This document shows, piece after piece, positions 1 to 5,801 of a DNA stretch of 8,505 nucleotides. Source of the stretch: Acidobacteriota bacterium (GTDB taxonomy: Bacteria > Acidobacteriota > Polarisedimenticolia > J045); contig JAJRXN010000029.1 of NCBI GenBank assembly GCA_024276295.1, forward strand, positions 1-8,505, given 5' to 3'. Within the stretch, counting starts at the first letter, position 1, and each line of letters starts with the position of its first letter. Under the pieces are notes generated by a model that saw only the letters and a program-made list of their open reading frames with translations, did no database searches and was not told the DNA's origin. A program made the position numbers and the translations under genes.

Positions 1-201
1 GCGGTGCTCGGTCGGGGATACGCCCTGGTCAGCTCCGAGGGAAGGATCGTCCGCGACGCCGCCGCGCTGGCGCCGCGTGCGGTGATCGACGTGCGCCTGG
101 CGCGGGGCGAGCTGTCGGCGGAGGTGCTGGACGTGCGACGCTATGGTACCTGCCCGCCCGGCGGGCGAGAATGCGGAGCGGAAGGCGATGACACGGAATG
201 A
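1..201 (+). CDS. xseA: Exodeoxyribonuclease VII large subunit, C-terminal fragment (partial)
   Basis: This is the last 66 codons of a gene that begins before the window. The frame is open from base 1 and ends at TGA 199-201. The fragment opens with a GRGYALV motif, followed by a short beta-rich stretch ending in an LSAEVLDV-like strand. This matches the extreme C-terminus of XseA, where an RGYA(I/L)V motif precedes a small barrel-like segment. XseA is the catalytic subunit of exonuclease VII, which degrades single-stranded DNA in both directions during repair and recombination. The next gene encodes the small subunit and overlaps this one by 14 bases, which strongly supports the call. The last 15 or so residues, rich in Gly, Cys and acidic residues, look unconserved. 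The catalytic domain lies outside the window. Confidence 0.88.
   Translation, partial: AVLGRGYALVSSEGRIVRDAAALAPRAVIDVRLARGELSAEVLDVRRYGTCPPGGRECGAEGDDTE
175..185 (+). promoter_or_regulatory. Ribosome binding site of xseB
   Basis: GGAG (175-178) and GGAAGG (180-185) lie just before the ATG at 188. The GGAG core is 9 bases from that ATG. They favour 188 as the start of xseB over an in-frame ATG at 143, which would add 15 unconserved residues and has no purine-rich sequence before it. Confidence 0.6.
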
Positions 202-454
202 CGACAGGAACGAAGAGACCTCGTTCGAACAGGCGCTCGAGCGGCTGCAGGAGATCGTCCGCCTGCTCGAGGAGGGCGAACTCGACCTCGACCGGAGCCT
301 GGCGCTGTTCGAGGAAGGCATGGCCCTCGTCCGGCGGCTCGAACAGCGCCTCGAGCGCGCCGAAGCGCGGGTCGAGGAACTGCTCCGCGCGGCGGACGAC
401 TCGACCCGCCTCGTGCCGCTCGTGCCCGACGAGGAGGCCGAGGACGACCCGTGA
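188..454 (+). CDS. xseB: Exodeoxyribonuclease VII small subunit
   Basis: This 88-residue protein matches the XseB family in length and pattern. It has SFEQALERLQEIVRLLEEG at about residues 12-30, then a conserved ELDLDRSLALFEEG stretch and a second helix LVRRLEQRLERAEARVEEL. Together these form the expected antiparallel helical hairpin. The C-terminus is acidic (DEEAEDD) and probably disordered. XseB subunits bind XseA to form the multi-subunit ssDNA exonuclease VII in the cytoplasm. The start at ATG 188 has a good ribosome binding site and overlaps xseA by 14 bases. The stop is nested in a GTGA overlap with ispA, so translational coupling through xseA-xseB-ispA is likely. An in-frame ATG at 143 is a less likely start. 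Confidence 0.95.
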   Translation: MTRNDDRNEETSFEQALERLQEIVRLLEEGELDLDRSLALFEEGMALVRRLEQRLERAEARVEELLRAADDSTRLVPLVPDEEAEDDP

Positions 455-1338
455 GCCGTGACATCGAACGCAAGCTGACCGGCTGGAGGCACACGATCGA
501 GACCGGCCTCGACGCGGCGATCCCCCTCGAGGGCGGCGCCGGAGTCACCGAGCTGCGCCGCGCGATGCGCTACTCGCTGCTCGCGGGCGGCAAGCGGGTC
601 CGGCCCCTGTTCGTGCTCGCCTCGTGCGAGGCGGTCGGTGGTGATCCGGCCGAGGCGCTCGCCGCCGGCCTGGCCGTCGAGATGATCCATGCCTACAGCC
701 TCGTGCACGACGACCTGCCGGCAATGGACGACGACGACCTGCGCCGCGGGCAGCCGACGAACCACGTCGTGCACGGCGAGGCGATGGCGATCCTGGCGGG
801 CGATGCGCTGCACACGCTCGCGTTCGAGACGCTCGCCGAGGCGCCGCTGCCCCCGGCCCGGATCCGGATGCTCGTCTCCATCCTCGCCCACGCCGCTGGG
901 GTCGACGGAATGGCCGGCGGGCAGGCCCTCGATCTGCTGTTCGAGGATCGGCCCGCCGACGAGCAGGCGGTCTCGAAGATCCACCAGCTCAAGACGGGTG
1001 CCCTGCTCGCCGCGTGCTTCGAGATGGGCGCCGTCGCCGGTGGTGCCGGACGGACGGCGGCTCACGCCCTCGGCGAGATCGGCCGTCGCGTCGGGCTCGC
1101 CTTCCAGATCCAGGACGACGTGCTCGACGTGACCGCCGACGCGGAGACGCTGGGCAAGACCGCCGGCAAGGACGCCGCCGCGCACAAGGCGACCTGGCCC
1201 GCCGTGGTCGGTCTCGAGCAGGCACGGCAGCAGGCCGATGACCTGCTGGCCGACGCCCTCGGCCGGATCGAGGAACTCGGCGCCCCCGGGGCCGTCCTGC
1301 TCCACGTCGTGCGTGGCCTTGCGAACCGTGGACGCTGA
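451..1338 (+). CDS. ispA: Farnesyl diphosphate synthase (trans-polyprenyl synthetase family)
   Basis: This 295-residue all-helical isoprenyl diphosphate synthase joins isopentenyl diphosphate units to DMAPP and GPP, giving FPP (C15) for undecaprenyl carrier lipid and quinones. Visible motifs are GGKRVRP (46-52), the first aspartate-rich motif DDLPAMDDDDLRRG (87-100), GGQALDL (156-162), KTGALL (181-186), the second aspartate-rich motif QDDVLD (221-226) and KATWP (246-250). Tyr82 lies five residues before the first aspartate pair, and that motif carries the two-residue insert. Both are features of bacterial FPP synthases, so C15 is the likely product. A geranylgeranyl-type product cannot be excluded. 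The start is GTG 451, inside the xseB stop (GTGA), with GAGG at 440-443 as ribosome binding site. Linkage to xseAB is common in bacteria. The dxs gene that often follows is missing. Confidence 0.94.
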   Translation: MSRDIERKLTGWRHTIETGLDAAIPLEGGAGVTELRRAMRYSLLAGGKRVRPLFVLASCEAVGGDPAEALAAGLAVEMIHAYSLVHDDLPAMDDDDLRRGQPTNHVVHGEAMAILAGDALHTLAFETLAEAPLPPARIRMLVSILAHAAGVDGMAGGQALDLLFEDRPADEQAVSKIHQLKTGALLAACFEMGAVAGGAGRTAAHALGEIGRRVGLAFQIQDDVLDVTADAETLGKTAGKDAAAHKATWPAVVGLEQARQQADDLLADALGRIEELGAPGAVLLHVVRGLANRGR

Positions 1339-1340
1339 GG
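1337..1340 (+). promoter_or_regulatory. Ribosome binding site deciding the tlyA start
   Basis: GAGG overlaps the ispA stop codon and sits 5 bases before GTG 1346. The other in-frame start, GTG 1328, lies upstream of this site and has no purine-rich sequence before it. This favours 1346. Confidence 0.5.
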
Positions 1341-1345
1341 CTCGC

Positions 1346-2146
1346 GTGGCCGGCCCCCGCCGCAGGCTCGACCAGGCGGTCGTGGAACTCGGCCTCGCAC
1401 CGACCCGCGAGAAGGCCCGCGCCCTGATCCTCGCCGGGCGGGTTCTCGTCGACGGCCAGCGACACGACAAGCCGGGGCGGTCCGTTCCCGGCGATGCCCG
1501 GATCGAACTCCGGCCCGGGGACCGACCCTTCGTCTCCCGTGGCGGCCTCAAACTCGATGGCGTCCTCGACCGACTCGGGCTCGCACCGGACGGCTGGCAC
1601 TGTCTCGACGTCGGAGCCTCGACCGGCGGGTTCACCGACGTGCTGCTCCGGCGCGGCGCGCGGCACGTCACCGCCCTCGACGTCGGTCGGGGCCTGATCG
1701 ACGACCGCCTGCGACGCGACCCGCGCGTGACCGTGATCGAAGGCGTCAACGCCCGTCATCTGGTCGCCGCCCAGGTCGAGCCGCCGTACGATCTGGCGAC
1801 GATCGACGTCTCGTTCATCTCGCTGACCCTCGTCCTGCCGGCGGTGCTCCCCCTCGCACCGTCCGGTGCGGTGCTCGCGCTCGTCAAGCCGCAGTTCGAG
1901 CTGACCCGCCGCGAGGTGCCCCGCGGCGGCGTGGTCCGCGATCCCGAGGCGCGGAGCCGTGCCGTCGTGCGCGTGATCGGCTGCCTCGAGACGCTGGGCT
2001 GGGGCGTCGACGGAATCGCCCGCTCGCCTGTCGCCGGGCCGAAGGGGAACCGCGAGGTGTTCGTGCTCGCCCGCCCGGGCGAGGTGCTCACGGAGCGTGC
2101 CTGGCGCCGCCGCGTGGCGGAGGAGATCGAACGTGAAGACGAATGA
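1346..2146 (+). CDS. tlyA: TlyA family rRNA (cytidine-2'-O)-methyltransferase
   Basis: This is a 266-residue protein. An N-terminal S4 RNA-binding domain (about 5-58, with RRRLDQAVVELGLAPTREKA and AGRVLVDG) precedes an FtsJ/RrmJ-like SAM methyltransferase domain (about 64-245). The linker RPFV (60-63) corresponds to the RxWV linker described in mycobacterial TlyA. The SAM-binding loop is DVGASTGGFT (88-97). The K-D-K-E catalytic set is visible as Lys69 in SRGGLK, Asp154 in IDVSFISL, Lys181 in LVKPQFE and Glu237 in GNREVF. TlyA methylates the ribose of cytidines in 16S and/or 23S rRNA, and its loss in mycobacteria causes capreomycin resistance. The GTG at 1346 fits the family length of about 270 residues. 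GTG 1328 would add six residues and overlap ispA by 11 bases. A 14-base overlap with nadK suggests coupling. Which rRNA site is modified here cannot be told. Confidence 0.94.
   Translation: MAGPRRRLDQAVVELGLAPTREKARALILAGRVLVDGQRHDKPGRSVPGDARIELRPGDRPFVSRGGLKLDGVLDRLGLAPDGWHCLDVGASTGGFTDVLLRRGARHVTALDVGRGLIDDRLRRDPRVTVIEGVNARHLVAAQVEPPYDLATIDVSFISLTLVLPAVLPLAPSGAVLALVKPQFELTRREVPRGGVVRDPEARSRAVVRVIGCLETLGWGVDGIARSPVAGPKGNREVFVLARPGEVLTERAWRRRVAEEIEREDE
2119..2125 (+). promoter_or_regulatory. Ribosome binding site of nadK inside tlyA
   Basis: GGAGGAG within the end of tlyA lies 7 bases before GTG 2133. It is one of the strongest Shine-Dalgarno matches in the window and fixes the nadK start at 2133. 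An in-frame ATG at 2097 would lie upstream of this site and add twelve arginine-rich residues unlike the family. Confidence 0.7.
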
Positions 2147-3005
2147 CCGCCCCCAGCGCGTCGCCGTGTTCTCGAAGGCGCACCGCCTGGCACCCGACGT
2201 CCTGCGCACGCTGGTCCGGAGCATCGAGCGATACGGCTCGACGGTGATCCCCGACCAGGCGACGGCCGAGGCGCTCGGCCGAGGCGACGGCCGCCCGCGC
2301 ACCGAGGCGGTCGAGCAGGCCCAGCTCGTCATCTCCGTCGGGGGTGACGGAACGCTGCTCGCCACGGCCCGCGCGGTGGGCGCCCGCGAAACGCCGATTC
2401 TCGGGATCAACCTGGGCCGGCTGGGTTTCCTGACGGAAACCACCTGCCCCGAACTCGGCCCGGTGCTCGACGCCGTCTTCGCCGGTCGGGCGGCTGTGGT
2501 CGAGCGGCAGCTCCTCGCCGCCCGGCTCGACGGCGACGCCATCGAGCCGCCGCTCGCCGCGCTCAACGACGTCACGTTTTCCAAGAAGGACCTCGCGCGG
2601 CTGTTCTCGCTTTCGCTGTTCGTCGACGACGAGTGGGTGGCCGACTACCGTGCCGACGGGCTGATCATCGCCACGCCGACGGGCTCGACCGCCTACAACC
2701 TCGCCGCCGGCGGCCCGATCGTCACCCCCGAGGTCGACTGTCTGCTCGCCACTCCGATCTGCCCCCACAGCCTGTCGCAGCGCCCGCTGATCCTGCCGGG
2801 AAGCGCACGCCTGACCGTGTCGATCGCCGACGACGACGCGGCGACCGACGTGCAGATCACGCTCGACGGCCAGGTCGGCATCGCCCTCGAGCGGGGCGAA
2901 AAGGTGTTCATCGAGCGCGCACCCCACCGGGTGCGCCTGATCCGGCCGGCGGGGCGGACGTTCTTCACCACGCTGCGCGACAAGCTCGGCTGGGGCCATC
3001 CGTGA
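2133..3005 (+). CDS. nadK: NAD kinase
   Basis: This 290-residue cytoplasmic enzyme phosphorylates NAD at the 2' position of its adenosine ribose to make NADP, using ATP or polyphosphate. The N-terminal alpha/beta domain begins RVAVFSK and carries the GGDGT motif (70-74, SVGGDGTLLATAR), then GINLGRLGFL (91-100). The C-terminal beta domain has the NAD-binding LNDV (144-147), YRADGLIIATPTGSTAY (172-188) with the following NLAAGGPIV, and a late LDGQ motif. Length and motif spacing fit the family. The start is GTG 2133 behind a GGAGGAG site, overlapping tlyA by 14 bases. The stop is nested in a GTGA overlap with the permease gene. Linkage of nadK with ispA and tlyA is familiar in several bacterial phyla. 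Nothing looks broken, and the function is secure. Confidence 0.96.
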   Translation: MKTNDRPQRVAVFSKAHRLAPDVLRTLVRSIERYGSTVIPDQATAEALGRGDGRPRTEAVEQAQLVISVGGDGTLLATARAVGARETPILGINLGRLGFLTETTCPELGPVLDAVFAGRAAVVERQLLAARLDGDAIEPPLAALNDVTFSKKDLARLFSLSLFVDDEWVADYRADGLIIATPTGSTAYNLAAGGPIVTPEVDCLLATPICPHSLSQRPLILPGSARLTVSIADDDAATDVQITLDGQVGIALERGEKVFIERAPHRVRLIRPAGRTFFTTLRDKLGWGHP

Positions 3006-4312
3006 GCGCTGCCGGCCCGCAGGTGGTGACGCGATCCGGGCGTCTCGCCTGGAGCCTGTACGACTTCGCCAACTCCGCGTTCGTCACCCTGGTCGTCACG
3101 TTCATCTACTCGTTCTGGTTCACCAAGCAGATGGCCGACGATCCCGTACGCGGCACGCAGCTCTGGACACGGGCCGTGGCGATCTCGGCCCTCGCGGTCG
3201 CCGTGCTCTCCCCCCTGCTCGGGGTCCTCGCCGACCGGCGCGCGACCCGGCGACGCTGGTTCGTCGGGCTGACGCTCTCGGCGATCGCGGGCACGGCGAC
3301 GCTGGCGTTCGTCCCGCCGCCCCACGCCATGCTCGCGCTGGTCGTGTTCGTGATCACGAACACCGCCTACGAGCTGGCCCAAGTGTTCTACAACGCGTTC
3401 CTTCCGGGCCTGTCGACGAACGAGGACGTCGGCCGGGTCTCCGGCAACGCCTGGGCGCTCGGCTATCTCGGCGGACTCCTGTGTCTGGTCTTCGGGTTCC
3501 TCTTCACCGGCCTGCCCGGGACGTCCATCGAGCCGATCGTCTCGACCGACGACGGCTGGAACATCCGGGCCACGAACCTGCTCGTCGCGGGGTGGTTTCT
3601 CGTCTTCGCGCTGCCGGCACTGCTCACGCTCCGCGAGCCCGCGCCGCCCGACCCGACCGCCTCGACCAACATTCTCCCCGCCCTGCGCGGGCTGGCTCGT
3701 TTCCCGCAGGCCCTGCGGCTGCTCGTGGCGCGCCTGATCTACAACGACGGGCTCGTCGCAGCGTTCTCGTTCGGCGGCATCTACGCCGGTGTCACGTTCG
3801 GTTTCGACTTCGGCGAGATCATCCTGTTCGGAATCTGGCTCAACATCGCCGCCGGACTCGGGGCCCTCGCGTTCGGCTGGCTCGACGACCGTCTCGGGGG
3901 CCGGACGACGATCATCTGGTCGCTCGTCGGCCTGTTCGTGGCGGCCCTGCTGATCGCCGCCGCTCCGGACCGCCGGATGCTCTGGATCGCGGGCACCCTG
4001 CTCGGCCTGCTCGTCGGTCCGAACCAGTCGGCTTCGCGCAGCCTGATGTCGCGATTCCTCCCGCGGCAGAAGACCGCCGAGTTCTTCGGCCTGTTCGCCC
4101 TGTCGGGCAAGATCACCGCGTTTGCCGGCCCGTGGCTGCTCGGCGAGGTCACCGCCTGGACCGGCTCGCAGCGATGGGCGATCGCCTCGGTCTCCCTGTT
4201 CTTCGCCGTCGGCCTGCTGCTGCTGCTGGCGGTCGACGAGCGGGCCGGCATCCGCGACGCCGACGACGAGGAGCACCGGCTCGAGGCCGGCGCGGGAGGC
4301 CGGGCGGGATGA
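3002..4312 (+). CDS. MFS permease, UMF1/Atg22-like family
   Basis: This 436-residue polytopic membrane protein has about twelve hydrophobic segments, at roughly 22-40, 57-77, 87-104, 108-128, 150-170, 191-210, 245-264, 271-292, 303-320, 326-342, 362-381 and 393-411. UMF1-type hallmarks are WSLYDFANSAF near the N-terminus (17-27), GNAWALGYLGG (148-158), YNDG (247-250), GPNQSASRSLMSRFLP (339-354) and EFFGLF (360-365). The family is related to the yeast vacuolar effluxer Atg22, and its substrates in bacteria are largely unknown, so none is proposed here. The GTG start overlaps the nadK stop by four bases but has no clear Shine-Dalgarno sequence. It probably depends on coupling, or initiates at GTG 3023 or 3026. 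The charged C-terminal tail (411-436) is cytoplasmic in the usual MFS topology. The stop is nested in an ATGA overlap with the sigma factor gene. Confidence 0.9.
   Translation: MSAAGPQVVTRSGRLAWSLYDFANSAFVTLVVTFIYSFWFTKQMADDPVRGTQLWTRAVAISALAVAVLSPLLGVLADRRATRRRWFVGLTLSAIAGTATLAFVPPPHAMLALVVFVITNTAYELAQVFYNAFLPGLSTNEDVGRVSGNAWALGYLGGLLCLVFGFLFTGLPGTSIEPIVSTDDGWNIRATNLLVAGWFLVFALPALLTLREPAPPDPTASTNILPALRGLARFPQALRLLVARLIYNDGLVAAFSFGGIYAGVTFGFDFGEIILFGIWLNIAAGLGALAFGWLDDRLGGRTTIIWSLVGLFVAALLIAAAPDRRMLWIAGTLLGLLVGPNQSASRSLMSRFLPRQKTAEFFGLFALSGKITAFAGPWLLGEVTAWTGSQRWAIASVSLFFAVGLLLLLAVDERAGIRDADDEEHRLEAGAGGRAG
4294..4299 (+). promoter_or_regulatory. Ribosome binding site of the ECF sigma factor gene
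   Basis: GGGAGG lies 9 bases before ATG 4309, inside the end of the permease gene. It supports 4309 as the sigma factor start over the internal ATG codons at 4360 and 4372. Confidence 0.6.
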
Positions 4313-5004
4313 ACGGCCGACCGCAACATCCGGACGAGCGGGGCGTAGACCCCGCCGAGATGGACCAGGTGATGCCGGTCGAGCGTTCCGCCTCCGCCCT
4401 GCCCGACGGGGCGACGAGCGACGAGCTGCGGCTGCTCGAGCGCGCCCGCGGCGGCGACGTCGGCGCCGTGCGCGTGCTGCTCTCGGCCCATCGCGAAGCG
4501 CTGTTCGCACTGGCCTTCGGCTATCTCCGGAACCGCGAGGAGGCTCTCGACGCGGTGCAGGACGCGCTGGCCAAGGCGCTGATCCACATCGGCCGCTACG
4601 ACCCGCGGCGGCCCCTTTCGGCCTGGCTGGCGCGCATCACGCGCAACACCTGCCTCGACCGGCTGCGGCGGCTGTCCCATCGCCGGCATGCCTCGCTCGA
4701 GGAACGACGCGAGGCCGGACTGCCGGATCCTGCCGCATCGAGCGCTTCCAGCCCGGAGGCGCAGCTGTTGCGCCGCGAACTCCAGGCCCGGCTCTACGAG
4801 GCGATCGACGAGCTGCGCCCGATCGAGCGCGAGGGGATCGTCCTGCGCGACGTCCTCGGCTGGCCCTACGCGGACATCGAGCGTTTCCTCGATCTCGGCC
4901 ACGGCACGGTCGCCTCGCTGATCCACCGGGCGCGCGCCCGGCTGCGCAGCCGGCTCGCACCCTACCTCGCCCCCGGGGGGACGGACTCCGGAGACGCATC
5001 ATGA
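4309..5004 (+). CDS. ECF-type RNA polymerase sigma factor
   Basis: This 231-residue protein contains only sigma regions 2 and 4, as in ECF (group 4) factors. Region 2 spans about 39-123: FGYLRNREEALDAVQDAL, then SAWLARITRNTCLDRLRR, the core-binding and -10-reading helices. A linker rich in Ala, Ser and Pro follows. Region 4 (about 150-215) has LRPIEREGIVLRDVLGW and a helix-turn-helix ending GHGTVASLIHRARARLR that reads the -35 element. It would direct RNA polymerase to a small regulon. About 38 residues precede region 2, which is longer than usual and rich in acidic residues and proline. The ribosome binding site and the ATGA overlap with the permease gene still favour this start. The anti-sigma gene follows with another ATGA overlap. 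Targets cannot be read from the sequence. Confidence 0.92.
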   Translation: MNGRPQHPDERGVDPAEMDQVMPVERSASALPDGATSDELRLLERARGGDVGAVRVLLSAHREALFALAFGYLRNREEALDAVQDALAKALIHIGRYDPRRPLSAWLARITRNTCLDRLRRLSHRRHASLEERREAGLPDPAASSASSPEAQLLRRELQARLYEAIDELRPIEREGIVLRDVLGWPYADIERFLDLGHGTVASLIHRARARLRSRLAPYLAPGGTDSGDAS

Positions 5005-5438
5005 ACCGCGACGAGGCCCGTGCCCTGATGTCGGCCCTGCTCGACGGTGAACTCGACGCCGCACAGGCGGAGGAGCTGTGCCGGCGGATCGAGCAGGACG
5101 CCGAACTCGCGCGGGAGTACGAGCAGCTCGTCTCCCTGCGTCGTGCGACCCGCTCCTCCCTCGATCCCCCCGCGGTCACCGAGGCCGACTGGGACGCGCT
5201 GGCGCTGCGGATCGCCGCGCGCGGGTCCGAAGGCCTCGGCTGGACGCTGCTTGCGCCGGGCGCGCTGGCCCTGGTCGTCGGAGGTGCGGCGACGGTGCTG
5301 CTGAGCTCCGAGATTCCGCTCTGGACGCGGCTGGCCTGCGGCGCCGTGTTCGCCGGACTGACCTTCCTCCTGCTCTCCGCGATCGCCGACCGGCTGCGTG
5401 CGCGCCGCGTCGAGCGCTACGACAGGGTGAACCGATGA
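5001..5438 (+). CDS. Membrane-anchored anti-sigma factor
   Basis: This 145-residue protein starts with ALMSALLDGELDAAQAEEL (8-26), the typical opening of anti-sigma domains (LSALLDGEL), followed by helices resembling RRIEQDAELAREYEQL. The H-x3-C-x2-C zinc motif of ZAS proteins is absent. The only cysteines are Cys27 and Cys112, so this looks zinc-independent. Two hydrophobic segments (about 81-103 and 108-128) form a membrane hairpin, with a basic C-terminus (RLRARRVERYDRVNR) that should stay in the cytoplasm with the N-terminal domain. Very little is exposed outside, so a signal through a periplasmic sensor domain, as in RseA, seems unlikely. It presumably sequesters the sigma factor encoded just upstream, with which it shares an ATGA overlap. 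GGAG at 4990-4993 is its ribosome binding site. The role is inferred from the N-terminal pattern and from position. Confidence 0.82.
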   Translation: MNRDEARALMSALLDGELDAAQAEELCRRIEQDAELAREYEQLVSLRRATRSSLDPPAVTEADWDALALRIAARGSEGLGWTLLAPGALALVVGGAATVLLSSEIPLWTRLACGAVFAGLTFLLLSAIADRLRARRVERYDRVNR

Positions 5439-5758
5439 TCCTCGTGACGTGCGACGAGATCCCCGGCCGCAGGATCCGCCGTGTCAAGGGCCTCGTCCGC
5501 GGCAGCGCGGTGCGCGCGCGCTCGCTGCCCCGGGACATCATGGCCCTGCTGCGGATGCTGGTCGGCGGTGAGATCCCCGAGTACACCAAGGCGATGGCCG
5601 AGACGCGCGAGCAGGCCCTCGACCGGATGACCGAACAGGCGCAGGAACTCGGCGCCGACGCCGTCGTCGCGATCCGCTTCGTCTCGACCGAACTGATGGG
5701 CGGTGCGGCGGAACTGACCGTCTACGGGACGGCCGTCGAACTCGAGCCCGGCCGCTGA
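5435..5758 (+). CDS. YbjQ/UPF0145 family protein
   Basis: This 107-residue protein matches the YbjQ (UPF0145, DUF74) family along its whole length. It begins with a short strand ending in IPG, then RRIRRVKGLVRG. A central GGEIPEYTKAMAETREQAL (43-61) and ELGADAVVAIRF (71-82) follow, and the end is TVYGTAVEL (95-103). Members form small alpha/beta barrels, usually pentameric. They have been labelled heavy-metal-binding domains, but no cellular role is established. No metal-binding cysteine cluster is visible (one Cys at residue 6). The ATG overlaps the anti-sigma stop by four bases, with AGGG at 5424-5427 as ribosome binding site. It is therefore probably made with the sigma/anti-sigma pair and may act in the same response. 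It is the last gene of the upstream block. Confidence 0.88.
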   Translation: MILVTCDEIPGRRIRRVKGLVRGSAVRARSLPRDIMALLRMLVGGEIPEYTKAMAETREQALDRMTEQAQELGADAVVAIRFVSTELMGGAAELTVYGTAVELEPGR

Positions 5759-5785
5759 TCCTCCGGGCGCGGATCGGGCCGGGCT
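5745..5785 (+). terminator. GC-rich two-part hairpin at the end of the upstream gene block (candidate terminator)
   Basis: A perfect 9-base inverted repeat, AGCCCGGCC (5745-5753) and GGCCGGGCT (5777-5785), encloses a second 5-base repeat, GATCC (5757-5761) and GGATC (5771-5775), around a 9-base loop. The hairpin overlaps the YbjQ stop codon and ends at the promoter-like motif of the next gene. No run of T follows, so it is not a classical intrinsic terminator. It could be a U-less terminator, an mRNA-end stabiliser, or an element that controls the downstream promoter. Its location in the only real gap of the window supports a role. Confidence 0.5.
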
Positions 5786-5793
5786 GCTACCAT
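5785..5793 (+). promoter_or_regulatory. Extended -10 promoter of the PBP gene, probably leaderless
   Basis: TGCTACCAT contains the extended -10 TGn followed by TACCAT (5788-5793), close to the TATAAT consensus in an otherwise GC-only region. Only eight bases separate it from ATG 5802. Transcription would thus start at about 5800-5802, at the start codon itself. No Shine-Dalgarno sequence precedes the ATG, as expected for a leaderless mRNA. No good -35 element is visible at the usual spacing, which the TGn extension may offset. The start site is inferred, not seen. Confidence 0.5.
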
Positions 5794-5801
5794 CCCGCGC
5801 G

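Noticed and set aside
143..187. Upstream in-frame ATG 143 as the xseB start
   Set aside because: It adds 15 residues unlike the family, has no ribosome binding site, and would increase the overlap with xseA to 59 bases.
989..2584. Long minus-strand open frame of 531 codons across ispA, tlyA and nadK
   Set aside because: It lies opposite three confidently identified genes. It shows no recognisable domain and is rich in Arg, Gly and Ala, as expected for a mirror frame in GC-rich DNA.
2633..3001. N-terminal continuation of the permease frame upstream of 3002
   Set aside because: This stretch is out of frame with nadK, which is certain here. Its translation is arginine-rich with no membrane segment, and the family's conserved start (WSLYDFANSAF) comes shortly after 3002.
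2693..4510. Long minus-strand open frame of 605 codons across nadK, the permease and the sigma factor gene
   Set aside because: The translation is a low-complexity string of Arg, Glu, Asp and Gly with no family motifs. It mirrors the strong codon bias of the + strand genes.
5710..5737. GGAACT followed by CGTC, resembling an ECF-type promoter before the PBP gene
   Set aside because: Spacing between the elements is 18 or more bases, longer than usual for this type. It lies inside the YbjQ coding region, and GGAAC is common in this codon usage. The extended -10 motif nearer the gene is a better candidate.
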